Source: Shewanella sp. TC10
GTDB taxonomy: Bacteria > Pseudomonadota > Gammaproteobacteria > Enterobacterales > Shewanellaceae
DNA length: 61,965 nucleotides
Reading direction: 5' to 3'
Assembly: GCF_009663145.1 (NCBI RefSeq)
Contig: NZ_VKHR01000025.1
Coordinates: 1 to 61,965, forward strand
Shown: positions 34,683 through 43,922 of the stretch, piece after piece
Numbering within the stretch: the stretch's first letter is position 1
Layout: every line of letters begins with the position of its first letter
The notes under the pieces: generated by a model
Databases searched by the model: none
What the model was told of the DNA's origin: nothing
Seen by the model: the letters and a program-made list of their open reading frames with translations, nothing else
Position numbers and translations under genes: made by a program

Positions 34683-35891
34683 ATGTTACATATCAAACCT
34701 ATTTTATCGAGTTTAATGCGCAGCAAAAGCGGCCCAGTATTACTACTATTGCAGATTATTTTATCAGTGGCGATTGTAGCGAATGCGAGCTTTATTATTC
34801 ACGAGCGCCTTACCTTGATGCAGCGTGATTCGGGCTTAATTGAAGAGCAGATTTTAAGTTTTAATGTTTATAATTTTGACCCTGCAATCGACAATGTGCA
34901 GCAAAATGTTATCGACCAACAGATACTACGTGGCTTGCCTAATGTTATTGCGGCAAGTTCGACGAATATGATGCCGTTGAGTGGCAGTGGGTGGATGGAT
35001 CGTTATGTGGATAGTCCGGATGAAGATACCGCTGAAAGTACACCTGGGTTTGCCTTGTATTTAGGTAACGAACATTTACTTGAAACCATGGGCGCAAAAC
35101 TGGTTGAAGGGCGTAACTTCCGCCCTGAAGAAATCAATACTCAGTTAGATCAAAACGGCATGGTGGCGATGGTATCTCAACCACTAGCGACTGCTTTTTG
35201 GGGAGATGAATCACCAATCGGCAAAACCATGTATCAAGGTAAGCAAACTATCGAAATTGTTGGTGTGATAGATAAACTCCAAGGTGCATGGGTGAATCAT
35301 GAGAACTTTGAGTACAGTGTGATTCAAAATATCGATTTTGGTGGTGGCCTTAAAAACAAAACTTATATTGTTCGAGCATTACCTGAACATATTCCAGCTT
35401 TGGAAGAGGTCATTGTTAAAGCCTTCCATGCAGAAAACCCTAACCGAGTGATTGATGGTTTTTCATCGCTGATTGATATGAAGAAAGAGACTTATAACAA
35501 TCATAGATTAATGGCGACATTGCTCAGTATGATGGTGATTTTATTACTACTGATCACTGCGCTAGGTTTGACTGGAATGGTGATGTTTAACATTCAGCGC
35601 CGCACTAAACAGATAGGTACACGCCGTGCTTTAGGGGCGAAAAAGCGCGATATAGTGAACTACTTTATGGTGGAAAATTATCTGATTTGTATTGCTGGTG
35701 GCATTATCGGTGGCTTACTGTCATTGCAACTAGGACAGCAGCTGATGAGTTTATACAGTTTACCTATGTTACCCATGAGCTATCCAATCGCAGCGATTGT
35801 TGGTTTGTTAGTGGTTACTACTTTGGCGGTCATTGTGCCAGCTATGAAGGCGGCCAAGATATCACCTGCGATGGCAACTCGCAGCGTGTAA
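34683..35891 (+). CDS. ABC transporter permease, MacB/FtsX family (2)
   Basis: 402 residues, same topology as the preceding gene: N-terminal membrane segment, periplasmic domain, then three segments with FNIQRRTKQIGTRRALGAKK and the terminal PAMKAAKISPAMATRS. It starts 22 bases after permease 1, with AAGGAATTC as ribosome site. The substrate is unknown; antimicrobial peptides, macrolides and lipids are all known for relatives. Confidence 0.9.
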   Translation: MLHIKPILSSLMRSKSGPVLLLLQIILSVAIVANASFIIHERLTLMQRDSGLIEEQILSFNVYNFDPAIDNVQQNVIDQQILRGLPNVIAASSTNMMPLSGSGWMDRYVDSPDEDTAESTPGFALYLGNEHLLETMGAKLVEGRNFRPEEINTQLDQNGMVAMVSQPLATAFWGDESPIGKTMYQGKQTIEIVGVIDKLQGAWVNHENFEYSVIQNIDFGGGLKNKTYIVRALPEHIPALEEVIVKAFHAENPNRVIDGFSSLIDMKKETYNNHRLMATLLSMMVILLLLITALGLTGMVMFNIQRRTKQIGTRRALGAKKRDIVNYFMVENYLICIAGGIIGGLLSLQLGQQLMSLYSLPMLPMSYPIAAIVGLLVVTTLAVIVPAMKAAKISPAMATRSV

Positions 35892-36045
35892 ATAGGCTCG
35901 TCAAAATGCAAACATCTGTGTGAGTACAAGTGCCAGCATTAGCTGCTTCATGCTGGCAACATTTTATTTCAGCCTTCTCGTAAAAATGATTGTTTTACGG
36001 TAGCGTATAAAGGCGTTAAATCAATAACACATTTTAAATTGATAA

Positions 36046-37491
36046 ATGGACAACATGGACACTATTTTAGTCGTAGATGACAACAGTTCGATATGCAGTG
36101 CATTAACCTTAATGTTGGATATTCATGGCTATAAAGCACTGAGTTGTGAAACGCCAGAGCAGGCAATCGACATCGTCACTAAGCAAGATATTAGCTTAGT
36201 GATCCAAGACATGAACTTTACTCGTGACACTACATCGGGTGAAGAGGGCAAGCAGCTGTTTTATACCTTACGTCAGCAGCAGCCTAATTTACCGATTATT
36301 CTGATGACAGCTTGGACCCAATTAGAAACCGCCGTTGAATTAGTTAAAGCTGGCGCTGCCGATTACATGGGCAAACCATGGGATGATGCCAAGCTGCTCA
36401 CGAGTATCAATAATCTATTATCGATTTATCATCTTTCTAAGCAAAATAGCCAGCTGACAAGAGTCGACTCTGAGCGAATGAGCGCTATTAATGGCGCAGA
36501 TTTATGCGGCATGGTTTTTGGAAGTGGCGCAATGCAGCGTTGTATTGACTTGTCATTACAAGTGGCAAAATCTGATGTGTCTGTGATGATCACCGGTCCC
36601 AATGGTGCAGGTAAGGATAAAATAGCCGATATAGTTCAAGCTAACTCCTTATTAAAAGATAAGCCTTTCGTTAAGGTCAATATTGGCGCTTTGCCAATGG
36701 ATTTATTGGAAGCTGAACTGTTTGGCGCCGAAGCTGGCGCTTTCACTGGGGCGAATAAAGTCCGTATTGGTCGATTTGAAGCGGCTGATGGCGGCACCTT
36801 ATTTTTAGACGAAATTGGCAATCTGCCGTTATCGGGTCAAGTTAAGTTACTCAGAGTATTACAAACGGGTGAATTTGAGCGTCTCGGTAGTCATCAAACC
36901 CGTAAAGTGAATGTACGAGTGATAAGTGCGACTAATGCCGATTTGGCTGATGACATTAGTAACGGTAGCTTTCGAGAAGATTTGTTTTATCGTTTAAATG
37001 TCATTGAACTTGCTATAGCGCCGCTTAATCAACGTGTTGATGATATTTTACCCTTAGCTCAACACTTTGTAGGCAATGAATTTAGTTTTGATAAACCTGC
37101 GCAGCAAGCACTGTTAACTCATGCTTGGTCAGGTAATGTCAGGGAGCTTGAAAATGTCTGTAAACGGGCGGTGTTATTAGCAAGCAATGCTGTACTGACT
37201 TTGGCCGATTTAGGCTTGTCGCCACAGACTCATCAAATACTTAATCGACAATTTAATCGCAATCAAGATTCTAATCTCAGTCAAGGATCTAATCTCAGTC
37301 AAGAAAAGCAATCTACTGAGGAAGTCGGTGAATCTTTGCTATCAGCTCAACCAGCAGATCCCGATAAGCAGCAGATTGAACAAGCACTGGTAACCCATAA
37401 TGGCGTGATAGCAAGAGTGGCAAAATCCTTAGGTTTAAGCCGCCAAGCGCTATATCGACGCATGGATAAATATGGCCTATCTTCCAAGTAG
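36046..37491 (+). CDS. Sigma-54-dependent response regulator (NtrC type)
   Basis: 481 residues: receiver domain with phospho-acceptor Asp55 (LVIQDMNF), an AAA+ domain with [10 protein letters not shown] as Walker A, GAFTGA (the sigma-54 contact loop, in [15 protein letters not shown]) and LFLDEIGN as Walker B, and a C-terminal Fis-type helix-turn-helix ([21 protein letters not shown]). It should activate the sigma-54 promoter of the efflux operon. Between AAA+ and HTH the linker holds an 18-bp tandem repeat at 37271-37306 (SNLSQG twice). An ATG at 36055 is an alternative start. Confidence 0.92.
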   Translation: MDNMDTILVVDDNSSICSALTLMLDIHGYKALSCETPEQAIDIVTKQDISLVIQDMNFTRDTTSGEEGKQLFYTLRQQQPNLPIILMTAWTQLETAVELVKAGAADYMGKPWDDAKLLTSINNLLSIYHLSKQNSQLTRVDSERMSAINGADLCGMVFGSGAMQRCIDLSLQVAKSDVSVMITGPNGAGKDKIADIVQANSLLKDKPFVKVNIGALPMDLLEAELFGAEAGAFTGANKVRIGRFEAADGGTLFLDEIGNLPLSGQVKLLRVLQTGEFERLGSHQTRKVNVRVISATNADLADDISNGSFREDLFYRLNVIELAIAPLNQRVDDILPLAQHFVGNEFSFDKPAQQALLTHAWSGNVRELENVCKRAVLLASNAVLTLADLGLSPQTHQILNRQFNRNQDSNLSQGSNLSQEKQSTEEVGESLLSAQPADPDKQQIEQALVTHNGVIARVAKSLGLSRQALYRRMDKYGLSSK

Positions 37492-37565
37492 CATTAATAC
37501 TTACCGTCAACATATAAACTCGTAAACTGGCTTAATAATAACGCTTAAATGACCAATAAAAGTGA

Positions 37566-38915
37566 ATGAAAACCATGAGAAAAACGCTTCAATTACGTAG
37601 TAAGTTAGTACTTGGTAACTTGTTAAGTGTTGCTTTAAGCGGTCTGTGTGGTTGGACTGTTTGGTTTAGTTTGGGGGAACAGCAGCTTTGGCTTGCTATT
37701 GTGGTTGCTGCTGGCGTCTGTTTCTTGTTGAGCATGTGGCTTACCCAAACCTTACATGACAGTTTGAAAGCACTTGAAGTTGGCCTGCTCAATTTTAAAG
37801 ATAATGAGTTTAGTGTATCGCTTCATGGTTATGGCGAGCCTCAACTCGACTCCATTGCCGAACTCTATAATCAAGCGTCCGCTAAACTGCGCAGTGAAAG
37901 GCAGTTTATCTATCAGCGTGAACTGATGTTAGATAAAGTCATTCAAAACTCTCCTAATATTATGTTGCTGGTGGACGATAATCAGCGAATTATTTACGCC
38001 AACGATGCAGCAAGGCACCTATTTAACCAAGGTGTTCGTATTGAGGGAATGCTACTCGGTGACTTAATCGCTGAACTGCCAAATGCGTTAAAAGAAGCGC
38101 TTAATAGTAAGCATGAAGGGCTATTTTCTATTGATGCAACCAATCAGTCTAGTGCGACAACTGGCGCTGAAGAATTGGAGTCATGGCATATTTCTCGGGG
38201 CAGTTTTAGCCAAAATAATCAACAGCATCATTTAATTCTACTTAAACAATTAACCAAAGAACTTAACCGTCAAGAAGTGGCTGTATGGAAAAAAGTGATC
38301 AGAATTATCAGTCATGAATTGAATAACTCTGTCGCACCTATTGCTTCTATGGTGAATTCGGGAAGACTACTAACTAAGGATGTTGGCAACGACAAGTTAG
38401 GGTTAATCTTTGATACGATTGAAAATAGAACCGCTCATTTAAGCCAGTTTATTTCCCACTATGCTCAATTTGCCAAATTGCCACTGCCACGAAAAGCGCC
38501 GGTTGATTGGGCACAGTTAGTTCAGCAATTAGCTCAGCAATATCCTTTCAAGTTAATCTCTGAATTACCTCAGGTGCCACTTGAATTAGACAGTGTGCAG
38601 CTTGAACAAGTGCTGATTAATTTGCTTAAAAATGCCCATGAATCTGGCTCGGAAAAAGAGTTGGTCACGCTAGCCATGCAGGATGTGACACATCCAGTAT
38701 CTGGCATTGTTATTATCATTGAAGATAGTGGTAGTGGGATGTCCAGCGAGGTCTTGTCTCAAGCGTTATTACCGTTTTACTCGACTAAACAGTCCGGCAC
38801 AGGGATTGGTTTGCCGCTTTGCCGTGAAATTGTCGAAGCCCATGGCGGCCATATCACTATGCAAAATCGTACTAAAGGTGGGCTGAGCGTTAAGCTTTGG
38901 CTACCAAAGGAGTAA
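37566..38915 (+). CDS. Sensor histidine kinase (NtrY-like)
   Basis: 449 residues. Two N-terminal membrane segments (about 15-33 and 38-57) with almost no periplasmic loop, a HAMP-like linker, a PAS domain (about 120-200, SPNIMLLVDDNQRIIYAND), the H-box RIISHELNNSVAPI with phospho-acceptor His250, and a complete ATPase domain (NLLKNAHESG, EDSGSGMS, GTGIGLPLCR). The short loop suggests that it senses inside the membrane or cytoplasm. It follows the regulator gene and probably phosphorylates it. Confidence 0.92.
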   Translation: MKTMRKTLQLRSKLVLGNLLSVALSGLCGWTVWFSLGEQQLWLAIVVAAGVCFLLSMWLTQTLHDSLKALEVGLLNFKDNEFSVSLHGYGEPQLDSIAELYNQASAKLRSERQFIYQRELMLDKVIQNSPNIMLLVDDNQRIIYANDAARHLFNQGVRIEGMLLGDLIAELPNALKEALNSKHEGLFSIDATNQSSATTGAEELESWHISRGSFSQNNQQHHLILLKQLTKELNRQEVAVWKKVIRIISHELNNSVAPIASMVNSGRLLTKDVGNDKLGLIFDTIENRTAHLSQFISHYAQFAKLPLPRKAPVDWAQLVQQLAQQYPFKLISELPQVPLELDSVQLEQVLINLLKNAHESGSEKELVTLAMQDVTHPVSGIVIIIEDSGSGMSSEVLSQALLPFYSTKQSGTGIGLPLCREIVEAHGGHITMQNRTKGGLSVKLWLPKE

Positions 38916-38922
38916 GGTCAAT

Positions 38923-39372
38923 ATGAAGCTGGCTCAATTAAATATCGCTAAGTGTAAATTCCCATTGGAAGCACCAGAGATGAAAGATTTTGTTGATAAT
39001 CTCGATGAGGTGAACGCAATTGCAGAAGCTAGCAAGGGATTTATTTGGCGGCTAAAAGATGAGTCTGGTGATGCTACTCAAATACAAGCATTTGATGACC
39101 CCACACTTATCGTCAATATGTCGGTATGGGAGGATGTTGAAGCACTTAAAAACTTTATGTTTCGCACTCATCATCGAGATTTTATGCGTCGTAAAGCAGA
39201 ATGGTTCTATCGTTTACCTGAAGATACTTATGTATTGTGGTGGATTGCTGACGATCATGTTCCAGATGTCAGTGAGGCTAAAGCACGTTTGATGCATTTA
39301 AGAGCGCAAGGAGATAGTGCTTATGCATTTACGTTTAAGAGTAACTTTACTGCTGCAGAGGTAAAAAACTAA
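38923..39372 (+). CDS. DUF3291 family protein
   Basis: 149 residues. MKLAQLNIAK at the start, then DFVDNLDEVNAIAEASKGFIWRL, and MSVWEDVEALKNFMFRTHHRDFMRRKAEWF are DUF3291 hallmarks, a ferredoxin-like fold related to antibiotic monooxygenase-type domains. It starts eight bases after the kinase gene, so it may belong to that operon, although no link in function is known. It ends 15 bases before the convergent bufferin operon. Confidence 0.8.
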   Translation: MKLAQLNIAKCKFPLEAPEMKDFVDNLDEVNAIAEASKGFIWRLKDESGDATQIQAFDDPTLIVNMSVWEDVEALKNFMFRTHHRDFMRRKAEWFYRLPEDTYVLWWIADDHVPDVSEAKARLMHLRAQGDSAYAFTFKSNFTAAEVKN

Positions 39373-39387
39373 GTCAAAATTTGGCGG

Positions 39388-40230
39388 TCATTTATGAGTC
39401 TTTACGCTGGTAATTAACTCTCGGATTAATCCTTTAACAAACCAAGATTGTAATGTCTGCAGCACCATTAAAGGTGCTGTCTGTTCATCGTACCAATTTA
39501 GCATCGCCTCACATTGATGGGCAAAATCATTTCCTTCGATAAAACCTGTTAATAGCGCGTATTGGCTTTGGTTTAAAGACTCAAATTGAGTCAATCTTTC
39601 ACTGTTACGCCATAAAACCCAATACCTTTGCTGTTGATAATATGGGGCGTCAGGAGCGGTTTCAGCTTTAAGTGCTTGCCAGCTTTCTACAGCGTTACTT
39701 TTACAGCTAAACATTTGTAAGCTTGGGTGAAAGCGTAAGCAGCAGTCAGGCCATAATTCAGGTGCTAAAGTCTGCAAGGTTGTAAAGTCAGCTCGAGCAG
39801 ATTCAGCACCATCAAAAGCGGCGAGTAACAAGCGCTCAAATTGGGCAATGTCAGCTAAAATTGGATACTGGCAAAAGAAGTCATCTGTGCGCAAAAACGC
39901 TGGCAAATTATCACAAAACTCTCTTAAAGACTTCGCCTGTGAAGGGTGGGCATTTATGTATTCAATTGCCAATTTATCAAATAATTCATCACCTAAATAT
40001 AAACCGAGGATCTGATGATCGGTTTCCATTGTTTCTTTGAGGCGAATTCGATAAGCATTGGCATAGATTTTTAGCCGGTCATTAGCCGATATTCCACTTT
40101 GCTGTGACACTCGCTCCCTGATATCTAGCATCGTGCTTGTGTTAGGTTCCGGTTCTGATCCTGACTCAGAACTAGAACCAGAGAGAAGATACTGCATAAA
40201 CTCTTGTTGGATCTGCTTTAACTGGCTCAT
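39388..40230 (-). CDS. hvfC: DUF2063 MNIO partner protein (HvfC/BufC-like)
   Basis: 280 residues. The N-terminal ~100 residues (QQEFMQYLLS, DRLKIYANAYRIRLKETMETDHQILGLYLG) form the DUF2063 putative DNA-binding-like domain that recruits the precursor in MNIO RiPP systems. The rest is a less conserved winged domain. A short Ser/Glu-rich insertion (GSSSESGSEPEP) sits at residues 18-29. It overlaps the hvfB stop by four bases (ATGA). Its job is inferred from the characterised HvfC/BufC proteins. Confidence 0.85.
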   Translation of the reverse strand: MSQLKQIQQEFMQYLLSGSSSESGSEPEPNTSTMLDIRERVSQQSGISANDRLKIYANAYRIRLKETMETDHQILGLYLGDELFDKLAIEYINAHPSQAKSLREFCDNLPAFLRTDDFFCQYPILADIAQFERLLLAAFDGAESARADFTTLQTLAPELWPDCCLRFHPSLQMFSCKSNAVESWQALKAETAPDAPYYQQQRYWVLWRNSERLTQFESLNQSQYALLTGFIEGNDFAHQCEAMLNWYDEQTAPLMVLQTLQSWFVKGLIRELITSVKTHK

Positions 40231-41177
40231 ATCGCGACCTTTCGGCTCGGTAAATGAGTGTCGGTTGGACTCATTGATTTATTACTGATTTTTGCTTGCT
40301 GTGCTAATGGTACAAGGTTAGATAGTGCTAAATCAGGATGACCCGGAAGAGTCAGTTCAGCAATCTTTTGTGCTTCCAATAACTCTTGGTACAGCACTGG
40401 AAAGTCGGGAATGTTCGCATCTCGTTCAATCATGGTGCTGACTGGACCAAATCGTTCGAGGGCGGCTTGATATAATGTCCACACACTGGGTGGCACATCA
40501 TGATCATGGGTATCAATCACATATTCGCCGTAATCTGAATGACCCGCTAGGTGAAATTGCTGCACTCGACGAGGATCGATTTTATTTAAGTAATCCAGCG
40601 GATTAAAAAAGTGGTTTCGAGCACTGACATAAATATTGTTAATATCAAGCAAGATAAGACAATCGGCTTCTTCGGCCACTTGAGATAAAAACTCCCACTC
40701 ATCCATGGTTGAATCTTTATAAGATAGATAGCTGGAAACATTTTCAAGTAGCAACCTTCTTCCTAATACATCTTGAGCGATTCTTACGCGTTCAGCTACG
40801 TGCTTGATGGTTTCTTCGGTATAGGGAAGCGGTAACAAATCATGGCTATTCACGCCATGGATTGAGGTCCAGCAAATGTGGTCAGAAATCCATTTGGGAT
40901 TAATGTCATTACTGAGTTTTTTAAGAGAGGTTAGGTATTCCATATCTAACGGGTCGGTACTGCCTATCGACATAGACACGCCGTGCATCACAACAGGATA
41001 TTGCTCTGCGATAGCTTCAAGGTAATAACGAGGTTTCCCGCCAGCCACTAAGTAGTTTTCTGAAAGCACTTCAAACCAATCAATTGCCGGTTGATGCTGC
41101 AGAATGTATTCAAAATGATCGGTTCGAAGGCCTAAACCAAAACCAATGAAGTCCTGCGTGATTTTCTGTTCTGACAT
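40227..41177 (-). CDS. hvfB: DUF692 multinuclear iron oxygenase (MNIO), HvfB/BufB-like
   Basis: 316 residues, TIM-barrel enzyme of the DUF692 family, whose members oxidatively modify cysteines of RiPP precursors with two or three iron ions. Visible ligand-region motifs are VMHGVSMSIGS (63-73), ISDHICW (97-103), LENVSSY (144-150), DINN (178-181), HLAGH (209-213), DTHDH (222-226) and ERD (251-253). I start at 41177, with AAGG upstream. The frame runs on to 41342, but that extension overlaps the precursor gene and does not belong to the family. Together with hvfA and hvfC it forms a complete three-gene cluster. Confidence 0.92.
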   Translation of the reverse strand: MSEQKITQDFIGFGLGLRTDHFEYILQHQPAIDWFEVLSENYLVAGGKPRYYLEAIAEQYPVVMHGVSMSIGSTDPLDMEYLTSLKKLSNDINPKWISDHICWTSIHGVNSHDLLPLPYTEETIKHVAERVRIAQDVLGRRLLLENVSSYLSYKDSTMDEWEFLSQVAEEADCLILLDINNIYVSARNHFFNPLDYLNKIDPRRVQQFHLAGHSDYGEYVIDTHDHDVPPSVWTLYQAALERFGPVSTMIERDANIPDFPVLYQELLEAQKIAELTLPGHPDLALSNLVPLAQQAKISNKSMSPTDTHLPSRKVAI

Positions 41178-41220
41178 TGGTTTACCTTTTATTGAACGCT
41201 TAGGGTGATGGGGAAAATTA

Positions 41221-41258
41221 ATGGCTTGGCAATTAGGGGATGAATCTTGCCAAGCCAT
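41221..41258 (-). terminator. Intercistronic hairpin between hvfA and hvfB
   Basis: Perfect 12-base arms ATGGCTTGGCAA (41221-41232) and TTGCCAAGCCAT (41247-41258) with a 14-base loop. The T-run after it on the minus strand is poor (TAATTTT), so I read it as an attenuator or an mRNA-stabilising hairpin that lets the precursor be made in excess of the enzyme. Confidence 0.65.
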
Positions 41259-41313
41259 AATTTTTACTTGTTCACATTCACGAACACTTAATGAATGTCC
41301 GCTCAAATGATCG

Positions 41314-41772
41314 TTAACCTGCTTTGCCGCCGATATCTGCACATGATTTTGCTGTGGTATTCACAAAACCAGTTCCTTTACAGCTCGCCTTTCCGCCACA
41401 AGCGTGGTCAGCACCTTTACAATCATTGTGACCTTTACATACGTTAACGCCGTAACAATGGACCAAATCGGCTTTAGTTATTTTACCTACCCAATCATCT
41501 TTGACTTTACCACCCACATCACCACAAGCTTTTGAAGGCATTGCCACAAAGCCTGTACCTTCACAACTTGCTTGACCTTTACAGGCGTTATCTGCAGTGC
41601 CGCAATCATTATGTCCTTTACAGATATTAACGTCATAACAATGGACCAAATCAGTTTCGCCTGCTGCTAATGGTGCGGTATTAGATTCGCCAGCTACAGC
41701 TTGACCTGATAATCCTGCCATTGCCATCGCAAGAGCTGCACCAGATAGTGCCGTTTGTGTTTTCGTATTCAT
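41314..41772 (-). CDS. hvfA: Bufferin-type Cys-rich RiPP precursor with two repeat modules
   Basis: 152 residues. A signal peptide (about 1-27, ending AVA) directs it to the periplasm. The rest is two copies of one ~50-residue module, each DLVHCY.VN.CKGHNDC....ACKG.ASC.GTGFV....C.D.GGK. Cysteines are at 45, 51, 57, 64, 70, 83 and at 106, 112, 118, 125, 131, 144, an exact +61 offset. It is the expected substrate of the adjacent MNIO, which in related systems modifies cysteines to give copper-binding peptides (bufferins). Modification of this peptide is inferred. Confidence 0.88.
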   Translation of the reverse strand: MNTKTQTALSGAALAMAMAGLSGQAVAGESNTAPLAAGETDLVHCYDVNICKGHNDCGTADNACKGQASCEGTGFVAMPSKACGDVGGKVKDDWVGKITKADLVHCYGVNVCKGHNDCKGADHACGGKASCKGTGFVNTTAKSCADIGGKAG

Positions 41773-42243
41773 GATAGTTCCTTGGTGTGATCTATTAATA
41801 AGAGCTCTTTGTAATAGTTCCTTGCTTAGGCTTGAACGTTTGATACAAAATTAACGTTCAAGTAAGTTGAAAGCTAAATTAGTAAGAAAGTAGACACTTA
41901 CATGCCATCCTTAAACTTGCTCCTACTGATTAATAGATACTATCCGCGGTTATCTGTCTTAATAGCAGGTACCTATAATGACCGTGGTCACCATTGAGAT
42001 ATTTCAAGTAAGTTGCAAAAGGTAAAGAAAATGTTGCTGTGTAGGCTGGATAAATATCAGCTTTAAAGCTGATTTAAAACAAGTTTAGTCAAAGCAAGTG
42101 ATGGAGAATTTATTTGAAAATATGGCCGATTTAAATCAAATAACAGCAAATAATCATAGAAGTTGAAGAGAAAAAGCCTTTTTAATATGAATAAAAAATG
42201 ATTAACTGTCGGCTAATTTACCTCTGCAAGCTGGGAAGCATAA
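41773..42243 (-). promoter_or_regulatory. hvfA / MAPEG intergenic region with inverted repeats
   Basis: This 471-base divergent region should hold the hvfA promoter. It contains a perfect inverted repeat CTTGAACGTT (41831-41840) / AACGTTCAAG (41853-41862), 59 bases upstream of the hvfA ATG. A second short palindrome TGACCGTGGTCA lies at 41979-41990. No larger ORF is credible; a 21-codon frame near 42100 has no ribosome site. Confidence 0.5.
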
Positions 42244-42627
42244 ATGCAAACTTTACTTATCTGTTTATTCATCGCGATGCTATTACCTTATTTAGCTAAA
42301 GGACCTGTGGCAGTCGCCATGGCAAAGCTAGGAGGGTATGACAATGCGCATCCAAGGTCACAACAAGCACAATTAACGGGTGCAGGTGCAAGAGCATTAG
42401 CAGGACACCAAAATGCATTTGAATCTTTGCTTATTTTTGGTATTAGCTGCCTTGTTGTAATAGCAACAGATAAGGTCAGCCCATTAGTTTCCACCTTGGC
42501 GATTGTGCACGTGGTTGCTCGGGTGAGTTATCACTTACTTTATTTGAAGGGGATTGCCACTATGCGATCCCTTGCATGGTTTGTGGGAATTTTTAGTGCT
42601 TTGGGCATTTTCTTTCAAGCTTTTTAG
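42244..42627 (+). CDS. MAPEG family membrane protein
   Basis: 127 residues with four hydrophobic segments. The motif GARALAGHQNAFESLLIF (about 36-53) is typical of the MAPEG superfamily (glutathione transferase-like membrane proteins). Bacterial members of this size are uncharacterised. It is monocistronic, with a terminator 20 bases after the stop. Confidence 0.85.
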   Translation: MQTLLICLFIAMLLPYLAKGPVAVAMAKLGGYDNAHPRSQQAQLTGAGARALAGHQNAFESLLIFGISCLVVIATDKVSPLVSTLAIVHVVARVSYHLLYLKGIATMRSLAWFVGIFSALGIFFQAF

Positions 42628-42644
42628 TCTAGTTTTCATTTATA

Positions 42645-42684
42645 AAAAAACGCTTATCGTAGCCAGTGCCCGATAAGCGTTTTT
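42645..42684 (+). terminator. Bidirectional-looking terminator
   Basis: Stem AAACGCTTATCG / CGATAAGCGTTT with A-run before and T-run after. It can serve the MAPEG gene and also the convergent OYE gene. A TAGTTT repeat follows (42686-42712). Confidence 0.88.
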
Positions 42685-42736
42685 GTTTAGTTTTAGTTTT
42701 AGTTTTAATTTTTGAATTGAAGCAGATTTAATAGAT

Positions 42737-43831
42737 CTAAGCTTTTGCCGCAGCAGGGTAGTCGGTATAACCTGTGGCATCACCACCATAAAGCGTTAGT
42801 CTTGCATCTGCGTCAAACTCTGTAAGTGCAATATTGTGTTTAAACCTTTCTACTAAATCAGGGTTGGTGACATAAGGTGTACCAAATGCAACCAAGTCTG
42901 CATAACCTTTGTCGAGAAGTGCCTGGGCACTTTGTTGATTAAGCTTACCTGCCACCATGATTGGGTTTGGGTAGATTTCACGAATTTGTTTTCTGAAACA
43001 ATCAGTTGCTTCAGTATAGTCACCGATGTTCTCTGAAAAATGAACATAGGCAAGCTTCATAGGAGCGAGTTGCTTCAGTAGCAGCTCCGTGACTTCAATA
43101 ATATCGCTATCAACTTCTTTAAATCCTTCACCCACTAATGGTGATAAACGGATAGCCACTTTGTCAGCGCCAATTGCATCATTAACAGCATTGATCACCT
43201 CAAGTGGAAAACGCAGTCTATTTTGCTGACTACCACCGTATTGATCTTGTCGTTGATTACTGACTTCTCGGATGAACTGATCGATTAAGTAGCCGTGGGC
43301 GCCATGTAATTCAACCCCATCAAACCCTGCTTCAATTGCATTTTTAGCCCCTTGAACAAAGTCTGCGATTGTTTGCTCAATATCCTCAAGTGTCATGGCT
43401 CTTGGGCGAGAGGTTTCAACCATCCCAAATCCGCCATCTGGTAATGGACCATAAACCTGATCTGGTTGCTTTATTGCTGATGGCGCAACGGGTTGCTCAC
43501 CTGCAATATCGCTGTGGGAACGTCTACCCACATGCCATAGCTGCAGGAAGATTTTTCCGCCTTGTTGATGCACCGCATCGGTGGTTTTCTTCCAGCCATC
43601 AATATGGGCTTGAGTATAAATACCTGGGGTTAACGAATAGCCTCTGGCTACCGCAGAAATAGGCGTCCCTTCGGCAATAATCAATCCAGCTGATGCACGT
43701 TGTTGATAGTAAGATGCCATTAAATCATTTGGCACATCACCAGGTTGTGAAGTGCGTGAACGTGTCATAGGTGCCATTACAATTCGGTTGGCTAGGGTGC
43801 TACCGGCTAAGGGAAATTCTGAAAATAACAT
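42737..43831 (-). CDS. Old Yellow Enzyme, NADH:flavin oxidoreductase (alkene reductase) 1
   Basis: 364 residues, FMN-dependent TIM-barrel ene-reductase. IVMAPMTRSRTSQPGDVPND, LQLWHVGRRSHSD, GFDGVELHGAHGYLIDQFIR and a C-terminal VAFGTPYVTNPDLVERF are the marks of the NemA/OYE group. It probably reduces electrophilic alkenes or nitro compounds with NAD(P)H. A paralogue of identical length lies directly upstream. Confidence 0.93.
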   Translation of the reverse strand: MLFSEFPLAGSTLANRIVMAPMTRSRTSQPGDVPNDLMASYYQQRASAGLIIAEGTPISAVARGYSLTPGIYTQAHIDGWKKTTDAVHQQGGKIFLQLWHVGRRSHSDIAGEQPVAPSAIKQPDQVYGPLPDGGFGMVETSRPRAMTLEDIEQTIADFVQGAKNAIEAGFDGVELHGAHGYLIDQFIREVSNQRQDQYGGSQQNRLRFPLEVINAVNDAIGADKVAIRLSPLVGEGFKEVDSDIIEVTELLLKQLAPMKLAYVHFSENIGDYTEATDCFRKQIREIYPNPIMVAGKLNQQSAQALLDKGYADLVAFGTPYVTNPDLVERFKHNIALTEFDADARLTLYGGDATGYTDYPAAAKA

Positions 43832-43922
43832 ATAAAATCCTAACTTTTACTGAACTCATTTGCTTAGGGCCTAGTCAATATGAGTCCGTATTGATAATAC
43901 TGTTCTAAAAAGTGTCAGCTAA

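Noticed and set aside
41178..41342. 55-residue N-terminal extension of hvfB
   Set aside because: It overlaps hvfA and the intercistronic hairpin; DUF692 proteins start near the GFGLGLR motif, as with ATG 41177.
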